A stretch of DNA of 64,000 bases, from positions 372,001 through 436,000 of the forward strand of contig CAWAET010000005.1 in the NCBI GenBank assembly GCA_963781065.1. Reading direction: 5' to 3'. Positions 42,052 to 51,481 of the stretch are shown piece by piece. Made by a program: the position numbers and the translations under genes. The stretch's first letter is position 1. Each line of letters opens with the position of its first letter. This stretch comes from CALZJC01 sp963781065. GTDB taxonomy: Bacteria > Acidobacteriota > Thermoanaerobaculia > Multivoradales > JAHEKO01. The notes beneath the pieces were generated by a model, which saw only the letters and a list, made by a program, of their open reading frames with translations, was not told the origin of the DNA and ran no database searches.

Positions 42052-43745
42052 GCTTGCTGCTCCTCGAAGATGGAACCCCAGAAGATCCGCCGGCGGCGGC
42101 GGCGCATCTCGTCGATCGCCGCCTGGATTCGCCCCCGCACCTCGAGGCGGATCGCGCGCACCAGCGCGTCGTCCTCGGCGGCCTCCGGCGGATAGCTCTC
42201 GTGCACCGGCATCGGCTCCAGAAACCGGGTGTGCCACTTGGAGGGCAGCGGCAGCGGCAGCAGCGGGAAGGTCGGGGTGATCGGCAGACAGGGCCACTCC
42301 GAGAGCCGCTCCCACCAGGCCCAGCGGATCTTCGCCAGGATCGGGAAGATCTCGGCGCTGCCGACGGTGACGAACGGCAGGATCGGGGCGCGGTTGCGCA
42401 GCGCCATCCTGACGAACTCGCCGCGCCCGAACCGCCGCAGCCGGTAGGCGTCGCGATAGTAGGAGAAGGCGCCCTGGATGCCCTCCGGGAAGACCGCCAC
42501 CAGGCCGTCCCGGCCGAGCACCCAATCGGCGTTCTCATGACAGGCCAGCACTCCGCCCAGCTTGGTCATGAAGCTGCCCAGGATGGGGAACTTGGTCAGG
42601 GACGGGTGGATCAGGAACCGCGGGTAGCGGCCGCGCGCGCGCGCCAGGGCGTGCAGGGTCATGACGCCGTCGTACGGCATGAAGCCGCGGTGCACGCCGA
42701 CCATCACCCCGCGTCCACGGCGCGGCACGTTGTCGAGCCCGGCGAGCTCGACCCGCCAGTAGCGGTCGTGCGCGAAGCGGAAGAGCCACCGGCCGTAGAA
42801 GTCGATGTACTCCCGGTCCATGCCGAAGGGATCGAGCTCGGGCTCCGGCTCCGGCGAGCCGCCCGGCGAGCTCGCCGCGCGGCCGCCGCGCAGGGCCGCC
42901 AGGGCGGCGAGGCTCGAGTGGCCGGGCGCGAAGCCCAGCTCGCGACGGGCCTTGGCGGCCGACACCGTCCAGGGGTAGCGGATGTACTCGGTCTGCGCCG
43001 CGCTGGCGACGCCGCCCGGGCGGGCGAGAACGGCGCGCACCGGCCGCTGCAGCCAGCCCGGCAGCGGCAGCCGGCGGCAGCCGGCCCGGCGCAGGGCGTG
43101 ATGCAGCGGCACGACGCCGTTCGGGGCCAGGTTGTAGGTGCCGGCCGGGCGGCGCTCGACCGCCAGGCGGATCGCCTGCGCCAGGTCTTCGGGGCTCAGC
43201 AGCTGCAGCGACGGGTCATAGCCCAGCGGCTTCACCGCCAGGCGGCCGGCAAACAGCCGGCTGGCGTAATCCCGCCCGCCGCCGAGCGGCACGAAGGTCG
43301 GCCGCAGCACGGTCAGCCGGCCATCGCCCAGCCGCCGGGCCGCCAGCTCCTCCAGCTCGAGCCAGCGGCCGGCGAGCGGGTTGGCGTTGCGGCGCGGGAT
43401 CAAACGCTCCTCGGACAGGTGCCCGGGATGGTGATGGCTCGGCTGGTACACCGCGGCGCTCGACAGCAGCACCAGGTGGCAGGCCGGTCGAGCGGCGAGG
43501 ATCTCCAGCACCGCCGCCGCGTCCTCCGGGTCCGGCACCTCGCCGCCGCCGTTGCGCGCCGCCGGCAGATAGACCGCCAGCTCGGGCGCCGCCGCCGCGG
43601 CCAGCGACTCCGGTGCGCCGGTCAGGACCACCGGCGGGTCTCCGGCCGCGGCGCAGGCCCGGGCAGCCAGGTCGGTGAGCGGCGGATCGCCGCCGATCAC
43701 CACCACCGTGCCGCCGCTCCCGCCCCGCTCGTGCTCGGCAGACAC
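42048..43745 (-). CDS. Fusion of an NAD-dependent epimerase/SDR and a PlsC-like acyltransferase
   Basis: A 565-residue protein. Residues about 8-270 are an extended SDR: VVVIGGDPPLTDLAARA as a weak Rossmann loop, VLLSSAAVYQPSHHHPG, LTVLRPTFVPLGGG, ending AKARRELGF as in NDP-sugar or sterol epimerases. Residues about 320-560 are an acyltransferase: VGVHRGFMPYDGVM in place of the usual HxxxxD box, and AVFPEGIQGAFSYYRDAYRLRRFGRG for the substrate loop. GTG is chosen as start, with GGGAG nine bases before it and just after the upstream stop. It would build or acylate a lipid-like substrate at the inner membrane. Confidence 0.8.
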   Translation of the reverse strand: MSAEHERGGSGGTVVVIGGDPPLTDLAARACAAAGDPPVVLTGAPESLAAAAAPELAVYLPAARNGGGEVPDPEDAAAVLEILAARPACHLVLLSSAAVYQPSHHHPGHLSEERLIPRRNANPLAGRWLELEELAARRLGDGRLTVLRPTFVPLGGGRDYASRLFAGRLAVKPLGYDPSLQLLSPEDLAQAIRLAVERRPAGTYNLAPNGVVPLHHALRRAGCRRLPLPGWLQRPVRAVLARPGGVASAAQTEYIRYPWTVSAAKARRELGFAPGHSSLAALAALRGGRAASSPGGSPEPEPELDPFGMDREYIDFYGRWLFRFAHDRYWRVELAGLDNVPRRGRGVMVGVHRGFMPYDGVMTLHALARARGRYPRFLIHPSLTKFPILGSFMTKLGGVLACHENADWVLGRDGLVAVFPEGIQGAFSYYRDAYRLRRFGRGEFVRMALRNRAPILPFVTVGSAEIFPILAKIRWAWWERLSEWPCLPITPTFPLLPLPLPSKWHTRFLEPMPVHESYPPEAAEDDALVRAIRLEVRGRIQAAIDEMRRRRRRIFWGSIFEEQQA

Positions 43746-43759
43746 CCGCGCTCCCAATC

Positions 43760-46185
43760 TCAGGGCGCCGGGGTCGGCGCGGCCCGCCCAAGGCCGTTGC
43801 CGGCGCCGGGGAGCTCCACCATCTCGATGCCTTCGCCTTCGGTGACCCGCGCCAGCCGCCGCGCCTCGAGGTCGGTGAACTCGTCCACCTGGCCGCTCGG
43901 CCAGCGCACCGTCAGCCGATCGACCCGGGCGTGCTCGCCGAGGCCGAAGTAGAGCCGCTGGCTCTGCTGCGAGGCGAAGCTCGAGCCCGCCGTGCGCTGG
44001 CGCAGCTGGCGCTCGCCGGCCGCCTCGACCGTCACCCTGGCGCCCACCCCGTCGCGGTTGCTGCGCGTGCCGCGCAGCTCGACGGCCAGCCACGAGCGCG
44101 TTTCGCCGATGCGGTTGCGCAGGAACGCCGCCCCGCGCCGCTCCAGGATGTCGTTGTCGCCGGGGTTGTGGTTGATGGCCAGGTCCAGGTCGCCGTCGTT
44201 GTCGAAGTCGGCCGCGGCCACCCCCCGCGCGTCGCCCTCGCGGATGGCGCCGAGCGGCCATCGCCACGTCGCTGAAGCGCGGCACGCCGTCGTCGCCGGG
44301 CCCCTCGTTGCGCAGCAGGTTGTTGGCCTCCCAGCCGTTCCAGGACATCTCACCGCGGAACTCGTCGCTGTTGAACTTGCCCGTCTTGTACTCGTCGATG
44401 TGCGCGACCGCGCTCAGGATGTAGGGCAGTCACAAATCGTCGTGGGTCTTGCCCGTGATCCAGCCGTTGGCGGCGTAGATGTCCAGCCGGCCGTCGTTGT
44501 CGTAGTCGAAGAAGGTCGAGCCCCAGTACCAGCCGAACGGATTGACGCCGGCCTTCTCGGCCACGTCGGTGAAGCGCCCGCCGTCGTTGAGCAGCAGGCT
44601 GTTGCCCTTGACGAAGCTATCCCCGTACGCGGCCCAGTCGGCGCCGGTGTAGCTGAAGATCTCGCGGTAGATCGGCAGGTCCTCGCGGATCGTGCCCAGC
44701 TTGATGCTGTTGATCAGGTACTGGTACAGGGTCGTGGCCTGGCCGTACCAGCGCTGGCCGGAGTGGACGTTCGACACGTAGAGGTCGAGGTCGCCGTCGT
44801 TGTCGACGTCGCCGAAGCTGGCGCTCATGCCGAAGCCGAAGTCGACGGCGTCGCTCTCCGCCGCCACGTCGCTGAAGGTGCCGTCGCCCTCGTTGCGCAG
44901 CAGCGCGTTGCGCCCGAAGTCGTTGGCCACGTAGAGGTCGACGTCGCCGTCCTCGTCGTAGTCGCCCCAGGTGACGCCCAGCGACAGCCCGCCGTCGCGC
45001 ACGCCGGCCTCCGCGGTGACGTCGGTGAAGCGCAGGCCGCCGTCGTTGCGCAGCAGGCTGTTGCCCTCGCTGTTGCGGGTGTAGAAGAGCGTCGTCGGCA
45101 GGTTGATGCGCGGATCCAGATAGCGCCCCAGGTAGAGGTCGAGGTCGCCGTCGTTGTCGTAGTCCCCGGCGGTGGCGACGACCACGAAGTGCTTGCCCAG
45201 GTCAGTGCCCGCCGAGACGTCGGTGAAGGTGCCGTCGCCGTCGTTGCGGTAGAGCAGGTTGGCGCCCGTGAACCGGCCCAGGAACAAATCCAGGTCGCCA
45301 TCGTTGTCCAGGTCGACGAACAGCGCGACGTTGATGCCGTGCAGGTCCACCGGCAGCCCGGCCGTGGCGGTGGCGTCGGCGAAGGTGCCGTCGCCCCTGG
45401 TTGCGGTAGAGCCGCGCGCTGGCGCCGTCGGCGAAGTAGAGGTCGTACCAGCCGTCGCCGTCGTAGTCGGCGGCCGACACTCCGGCCGAGCCGTACTTGA
45501 GCATGCCGAACTTCTTCGGCAGCCACTCCTCGGTGGCGAACATCGGGTTGCGCTGGGCCTTGAAGTCGAGACCCACGGCGGCCGCCTCGTCGGTGAAGCC
45601 GGTGCCCCGGCCCACCACCGTCTTGCCGCCCAGGAGCTCCTGGCGGGTGATCTTCCAGCCGCCCTCCCCCTGCGCCGCCAGCCACATGCGAAACGGCGCC
45701 TGGGCCTCGAACACCCGGCCGTCGGTGCGGCGGCCGCGGAGCCACATCACCGCCCGCACCACCGCTTGCCCGGGCGCGGACATCTCCTCCACCCGGTCGA
45801 GCTTGAACTTGCTCAGCTCGAGGCCGGCCACCGGCTCGAGCAGCGATCCGAGCTGGGCGCGCACCTCCTCCCGGGTCCAGATGCCGGGCGCGCCGGGCTG
45901 CCAGGTGAAGACCTGGACGCCGTCGCGGTCCGACTCCAGCCGCTCGACCCAGCTGCCTTCCTGGGGGTTGGTGTACCCCTCTTCGTAGCAGGCGAGGGCC
46001 CGCTCCACGTCCATCTGCTCGAGCGCCGCGCCGTACTCGTTGAGCAGGGCGATGGCCTCCTTGCCGACGCTGGCCAGCCGTTCGGCGTTCGCCTGCAGGC
46101 GCGAAGTCCAGAGGACTCCGGCCAGCACCACGAGCGCCAGCGCCGCCAGCGCAAAGATCAGAACACGCGACCTAGTCCGAGACAT
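43760..46185 (-). CDS. CRTAC1-type FG-GAP/ASPIC-UnbV selenoprotein candidate B (two frameshifts)
   Basis: Predicted 807 residues after removing two single extra bases. Order: membrane anchor (residues 8-28), NTF2-like domain (about 35-170), six FG-GAP blades (AADYDGDGWYDLYFA to FDYDNDGRLDIYAA), an in-frame TGA at 44430-44432, blade seven (AADFDNDGDLDLAIN) and ASPIC/UnbV (GTRSNRDGVGARVTV, VRWPSGQVDEF). The peptide around TGA reads KTHDDL-U-LPYILSAVAH, matching TDL-U-LPFITGAVAH in the paralogue. One extra base lies in the C run 45394-45397 and one near 44252; correcting both restores homology exactly. GAGGAG lies seven bases before ATG. It is predicted to be exported and membrane-tethered. Confidence 0.8.
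44402..44432 (-). promoter_or_regulatory. UGA codon and candidate bacterial SECIS hairpin (gene B)
   Basis: Read on the minus strand, TGA (44432-44430) is followed 17-28 bases later by GCGC-GGUC-GCGC (44413-44402). Outer pairs U14-A31 and G15-C30 extend the stem beyond an A·A mismatch (positions counted after UGA). The GGUC loop and its distance resemble the E. coli fdhF SECIS, whose GGUC loop starts at about base 19. Confidence 0.75.
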
Positions 46186-46206
46186 CGATGACTCCTCGTT
46201 CGGCCG

Positions 46207-48648
46207 TCATGTGGCGGCCTCCCCCGCAACCACGGCCTCATCGCCCTCCGTGAGGCGTGAACGGACATTGATCGGCAGCAGCCGACGCAGCGACTCACCC
46301 GCGTACTCGTCGACCGCGCCGCTGGGCCAGCGGACCTCGAGCGACTCCAGCTCCTCGGCCCCCGCCAGCCCGAAGTGGAGCGTGTGCGCCGACTGGGCGG
46401 AGTAGCCCGAACCGGCCTCGACGGTGCGGGTCATCGTCTTGCCGCCGGCCCTCAAGCGCACGGCGGCGCCCACCGCGTCGCGGTTGCTGCGGCTGCCGAC
46501 GAGCTCCAGCTCCACCCAGCGGCCGGCGCTCTCGAGGGCGTTCATCAGGATCGTCGGCGGCGCGTTGTTGTTGGCGATGACCAGGTCGAGCCGGCCGTCG
46601 CGGTCGAGGTCCGCCGCCGCCACCCCGCGGCCGTCCGTCACCGCGTCGGCGCCCACCGCCCGGGCGACGTCGACGAAGCGGCCGCCACCGCGGTTGACGA
46701 ACAGGCAGTTGCGCTCGTAGCCGTTCCACGAGTTCTCGCCGACGAACTCCTCACTGAAGAAGAACCCCTCCTTGTAGCGCCTGACGTGTGCGACCGCACC
46801 CGTGATGAAGGGCAGTCACAAGTCGGTCTCGGGCGTTGCCGAGATCCAGCCGTTGGCGGCGTAGAGATCGAGATCGGTGTCGTTGTCGTAGTCCTCGAGG
46901 ACGACGCCCCAGCTCCAGCCGGCGAAGCTGGCCGGCGTGTCCGGCAGCTCGTCGAAGGTGCCGTCACCGGCGTTGTGAAACACCGAGTTGCCCTCGCCGA
47001 TCTGATAGCCGAGGCTCCGCCAGTCGCTGCCGAGCAGGCCCTGCAGCTTCCAGTACTCGCCGAAGTCGGCGATCGCCCAGCGCGTGCGCAGCACGTTGCG
47101 CATGTACTGGGTGATGGTCCGGTCCTCGCCGAACCAGCGCTGGTTCGAGTAGATGTTGGAGGTGTAGAGATCGCTCAGGCCGTCGTTGTCCAGGTCGCCG
47201 AAGGCCAGCCCCATGCCGCCGCTGAAGTCCAGCACCCCGGCTTCGCGCGCCCGCTCGCTGAAGGTGCCGTCGCCGTTGTTGCGGTAGAGGCTCTTGCGGC
47301 CCATGTCGTTGGCCACCGCCAGGTCGGGCCAGCCGTCGTCGTCGTAGTCGCCGGCCGCCACCGCCAGGCTCCAACCGGTGTCGCCGGCGCCGCTGGCCGC
47401 GGTGACGTCCGCGAAGCCCAGGCCGCCGAGGTTGCGATAGAGCCGGTTGGTGTCGCCGTTGGTGGCGAAGAAGGGCAGCCGCGGGATCGCCTCGTAGACG
47501 TTGCCGTAGGCGCCGACATAGATGTCCAGGAAACCGTCGCGGTCGAAGTCCAGCGCCGTCGTCGACGTCGACGCGGCCACGAAGTCGATTCCCATGTCGG
47601 CGGAGCGCTCGTCGAACCGGCCGTCGCCGCGGTTGAGGTACAAGCGGCTCGGCGCCAGATAGCGGGCGACGAACAGATCGCGGTCGCCGTCGTTGTCGAA
47701 GTCGGCAAAGAGCGCCGACTGCGCCTGGTCGAGCCCTCCGAGCCCCGCCGCGACGGTGACGTCCTCGAACCGCGGCCGCCCCTCATCGTCCGGACCGAGG
47801 TTGCGGTAGAGACGCGAGTCGACGCCGTCGACGAAGAACAGGTCCGGCCAGCCGTCCTGGTCGAAGTCCGCCGCGCTGACGCCGCCCGACGCGTGCTGGA
47901 AAACGTCGAAAGCGAGCTCCGCCGAGTGCTCCTTGCGATCCAGCTTGGGATCGCGATGGTGCCGGAAGGCGACGCCGGCGACCTCCAGGTCGAGGGGCTT
48001 GAAGGCCAGCTCCTCGCCGGCCACCGTGCGGTTGCCGCCCACCAGCTCATCGGCCGCGATCGCCCAGGCGGCGCCGGCTGCCGGGTCGTCGCGCGGCGTC
48101 ACCTTCCAGCGCAGCAGATAGCGGTCCTCCATCTTGCGCCGGCGGGCGTCGGCGCCGGCCAGGACGTAGCGCACGGTGAGGCGCACCTCGCCCGCCGGCG
48201 CCACCTCCTCGATCAGATGGATCTTGCACTCCGCCTCGTCGATCTCGGAGATCCCGGCGAGATAGTCGGCGGCCTCCGCCAGCCGCCGCTCGCGGTCGAA
48301 GTCGCCACCGCCGACGGCCCGCAGTTCGTGGATGTCGGCGCCCCCCTCCCGCTCCGGCGGCCCGAGGACCCAGTCGCCCCGGCGCGGCGCGGCGTAGCGC
48401 TCGGAGTACAGCGGCCGCAGCAGCTCCGGATCGCCGGCCGCGAACGCCGCCTTCAGGGTCGCGCAGTAGTCGCCCAGAAAGCCCTTGACCGAGGCGCCGG
48501 TGGCGTAGAAACGCTCGTGCTGCCGATCGCGCCGGTTCATCTCGACCGCCGCCAGGGCGACGCCGGCGCCGATCAGCAGCAGCAGCGCCAGCAGGATCGT
48601 CCGCGGCCGGGAGAGGCCGCGCTTCGGGGTTCTCGAGGTCTGGCTCAT
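46207..48648 (-). CDS. CRTAC1-type FG-GAP/ASPIC-UnbV selenoprotein candidate A
   Basis: One continuous frame of 813 residues interrupted only by TGA at 46816-46818 (residue 611). Order: cytosolic stub and membrane anchor (residues about 15-35), NTF2-like domain (about 45-200), six FG-GAP blades (AADFDQDGWPDLFFV to EDYDNDTDLDLYAA), U611, blade seven (AADLDRDGRLDLVIA) and ASPIC/UnbV (VGSRSNRDAVGAAVRL, LEVRWPSGAVDEY). If TGA were a stop, both blade seven and the ASPIC domain would be lost, yet they are well conserved with paralogue B. ATGA overlaps the CrtI-like gene upstream. Selenocysteine is the best reading; plain truncation is the alternative. Confidence 0.85.
46788..46818 (-). promoter_or_regulatory. 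UGA codon and candidate bacterial SECIS hairpin (gene A)
   Basis: TGA (46818-46816) is followed 17-28 bases later by GUGC-GGUC-GCAC (46799-46788). Pairs C14-G31 and G15-C30 extend it past a G·A mismatch. Compared with gene B, C18-G27 has become U18-A27 and U14-A31 has become C14-G31: two compensatory changes with an identical GGUC loop. Confidence 0.78.
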
Positions 48649-50202
48649 CCCGTCACCTCCGCCATCTTCGCCGGCGTCGACTCGCCGGCGACGAAGCCAA
48701 GGCCCCGCCTCGCGTCACTCCCCCGGCTCACCGCCTCGGCGGTCTGCATCGCCGAGACGATCACCGGGGTGATGCCCCCTCCGGGCTGGGTCCAGTGTCC
48801 GGTCAGATAGAGATTCCGCACCGGCCCGCGGATCGACGGCCGGTGCGTCGCCGAGCTGGTCGGGCGACATCTCCCACCCCAGCATGGCGCCGGCGCGGTT
48901 CGAGGTGAAGGCCCAGGCGGTGCGCGCCGACGCCGCCAGATGCACCACGATCCGCTCCGAGATGCCCGGCACCACGCTCTCCAGGTGGTCCAGGGCGAGC
49001 CGCTCGACCTCGGCCTTGTGGGCGGGCCAATCCGCGATGGCGTCGTAGTCCACATCCATCACCTTCTGCAGGATGACGATCTGGCCGCCCGGCGGCGCCA
49101 TCTTCGGCTCGTACAGGGTGGGACAGAAGATCTTGCAGTGCATGCCGCCGCGGCCGATCTCGTCCGGGTCCCAGGAGGTCCAGTAGTAGCCCTGGGCCCG
49201 GTCGAGCACCTCGGCCGGGACGTCACGCAGGCCGACGTGGGTCAGGTAGCAGGGCATGCTCGGCCGCAGGGCGCGCACCGCGGCCAGGTAGGCCGGATCG
49301 ACCGCCTCGGCGCCGAGCCCCTTCTCCAGGGTCAGCAGCAGGTCGGCGTTGGAGATCACCACCTCGGCGGCGACCCGGCGGCGGCCGCGCATCCGGCCGC
49401 GGGTGGTCTCCATCTCGACGCCCTCGACGGCGCCGTCGCGCACCCGGATGCGCTTCACCCGGGTGCTCATCATGATGTCGCCGGAGCGCTCCTCGAAGCG
49501 CTGCGCCAGCTCGTCGGCGAACGCCTGCGAGCCGTTCACCGGGTAGTAGTTGCCCAGGAAGTAGGAGAGCCGCAGCATCGAGTCGAAGACGAAGGAGGTG
49601 CGCTTCGGCGGGCCGCCCCAGTGCGGGCAGTCGGCGGTCAGGGTCAGCTTGAGCTTGGGGTCGCGAAAGTAGCGGTCGAGAGCGTCGCGCACCGTCATCT
49701 CGAGATAGGGCGCCAGCCGCCCGGTGTCGCGGCCCCGAAAGTAGTAGAGCAGGCCGTGATCGTAGGCCTCGCCGACGGCGCCGAAGAAGCGGTCGATGGC
49801 CGCCGACTCCTCGGGAAAGCGCCGCTTGAGCCGCTCCAGGTAGGTGTCGAGATCGGCCGGCACCTCGAAGCGCGAGCCGTCCGGGAAGTGGAAGGTGTCG
49901 ACCGGGTCCATCTTGCGCCAGCGGGTGGTGACGCCGAGATCCACCAGCAGCTTGCCGGTCATCGTGGTCGGATTGCCCAGCAGCGGGTAGAAGTGGGTGG
50001 AGGCGTCGAAGACGTAGCCGCGGCGCTTGAAGGTGCTGCAGTAGCCGCCGACCATGTAGTGCTGCTCGGCCAGCAGCACGCTCAGGCCCTGGCGCGCCAG
50101 GAGGTTGGCGCAGATCAGGCCGCCGATGCCGGCGCCGATGATCACCACGTCGTAGCGCTCGCGAGGCTCGCGGTCGCGTAGCCCCTTGAACGGCCGCTTC
50201 AT
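48645..50202 (-). CDS. CrtI/CrtISO-like phytoene desaturase family oxidoreductase (one frameshift)
   Basis: About 518 residues once a single extra base near 48850 is ignored. The FAD loop is YDVVIIGAGIGGLICANLLARQG, followed by AEQHYMVGGYCSTFKRRGYVFDASTHFYPL as in carotenoid desaturases and isomerases. The C-terminal motif LYLTGHWTQPGGGITPVIVSAMQTAEAV, in the shifted frame, is the expected FAD-contacting end, which shows that the break is recent or artefactual. It would desaturate or isomerise a polyene in the cytosol or membrane. It starts 13 bases after the HMG-CoA reductase stop and overlaps the next gene by ATGA. Confidence 0.85.
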
Positions 50203-50215
50203 GGCTCGGCGCCGG

Positions 50216-51481
50216 CTAGTCACTCGTGGTGCCATCGCTTTTCGCGGTCGCGTCGGGCCGGTTGCGGCCGTAGGTCTCGTGCGCGTCGACGAACTCGCCG
50301 CTGGCGATGGCGGCTCCCATCGACAGCTCGCCGGCCAGCACCGTGGCGGCGACGATCTCCGCCAGCTTGCGCGCCTTGCCCTGCCCCACGCAGTCGAGCA
50401 TCCCGAGGCACTCGCGCGCCGTGCCCAGACCGGTGCCGCCGCCGACCGTGGCGACGGTCAGCGACGGCAGGGTGACGCTGGCGTAGAGATCGCCCTCGCC
50501 GGCGGGCTCGAAGGTGGTGATGCCGACCGCCGAGTTGGCGACGTTGGCCACGTCCTGGCCGCAGGCGATGAAGAGCGCGGTCAGCCCGTTGGCGTAGTGG
50601 CCGTTGTAGCCCAGCGCGCCGGCCTGCAGATGGCCGATCATGGTGTGGCGCCACATCTCGGCCATCTGCTCGGCGTCGACGTGCAGATAGGCGCGCAGCA
50701 GCCGCGCCGGGATGCGCGCGCCCGCCGTGACCTTCTTGCCCTTGCCGCCGGCGAACAGCACGCCGCTGGCCCGCTTCTCCGAGTTGTAGCCGCTGAAGAT
50801 CTGGTAGCGCTCGGCGGCGGTGTTCTCCACGATCCAGCGGCAGGCCCGGTCGGCCGCCTTGACGATCATGTTCATGCCGTGGGCGTCGCCGGTCGAGAAA
50901 CAGAAGTTGACGATCACCTGCCGGCCCACCGGCCGGCACTCGACGCGCAGCAGCTTGCCGTGGCGGGTGGTGGCCTCGACCTGGCGGCGCAGCTCCGGCA
51001 GGTGACCGGGCAGCGAGCCGCAGAAGGCGTGCGCCTGCTCGACGCCGGCGAAGGGAAAGACCGGCGAGACCCGGTTCTCGTCGATGTGCACGCGGCACGC
51101 TGCGCCGCCCGCCTTGGTCAGGGTCACCATGCCGCGCTCGTACGAGCGCACCAGGGCGCCCTCGGTGGTCGCCATGGGCACGTAGAAGGTGCCGGCGGCG
51201 TGCTCGCCACACACCACGAGCGGCCCGGCGACGGCCAGGGGCACCTGCGCCGCGCCCATCGGGTTCTCGATGTTGCCCCGCATCTCGTCGCTGGGAATCG
51301 TGAAGCCGCCGACATGGGTGAGCGTGCTGCCGCTCTTCTTCTCGAGCCAGAGGCGGCGCGCGGCGACCTGCTCGGCGCCGTAGCCCTGGTCCTCGAAGCG
51401 CGGCACCAGCTCGACCGCCCGGGGCTTCGCCGCGGCCTCGACGGCCGGCGATTCCGCCCGCGGCGTCTCGTCCGAGCTCAT
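50216..51481 (-). CDS. Hydroxymethylglutaryl-CoA reductase
   Basis: A 421-residue soluble HMG-CoA reductase. Motifs in order: ENPMGAAQVPLAVAGPL, TTEGALVRSYERG (catalytic Glu), STGDAHGMNMIVKAAD (catalytic Asp and cofactor region), GYNSEKRASG (catalytic Lys region) and TVATVGGGTGLGTARECLGML. Sequence style is closer to class I (NADPH). It normally makes mevalonate from HMG-CoA. No other mevalonate-pathway gene is nearby; instead it lies between ketosynthase and desaturase genes. It may therefore act on a pathway-specific thioester, or boost mevalonate supply (inference). Overlaps the ketosynthase-like gene by ATGA. Confidence 0.92.
   Translation of the reverse strand: MSSDETPRAESPAVEAAAKPRAVELVPRFEDQGYGAEQVAARRLWLEKKSGSTLTHVGGFTIPSDEMRGNIENPMGAAQVPLAVAGPLVVCGEHAAGTFYVPMATTEGALVRSYERGMVTLTKAGGAACRVHIDENRVSPVFPFAGVEQAHAFCGSLPGHLPELRRQVEATTRHGKLLRVECRPVGRQVIVNFCFSTGDAHGMNMIVKAADRACRWIVENTAAERYQIFSGYNSEKRASGVLFAGGKGKKVTAGARIPARLLRAYLHVDAEQMAEMWRHTMIGHLQAGALGYNGHYANGLTALFIACGQDVANVANSAVGITTFEPAGEGDLYASVTLPSLTVATVGGGTGLGTARECLGMLDCVGQGKARKLAEIVAATVLAGELSMGAAIASGEFVDAHETYGRNRPDATAKSDGTTSD

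Noticed and set aside
42048..44348. Fusion of the CRTAC1 C terminus with the SDR-acyltransferase
   Set aside because: The joined frame arises from the extra base near 44252; after correction the CRTAC1 gene ends at 43760 and the next gene has its own GTG and ribosome site.
45390..45400. Programmed +1 frameshift in selenoprotein gene B
   Set aside because: Paralogue A has no shift, the site is a plain C/G run, and several unrelated genes nearby carry similar one-base insertions.
46816..46818. Reading TGA as a true stop, giving two separate proteins
   Set aside because: The frame stays open across the TGA to the ASPIC/UnbV domain, the downstream part has no start or ribosome site of its own, and the same TGA occurs in the paralogue with a covarying hairpin.
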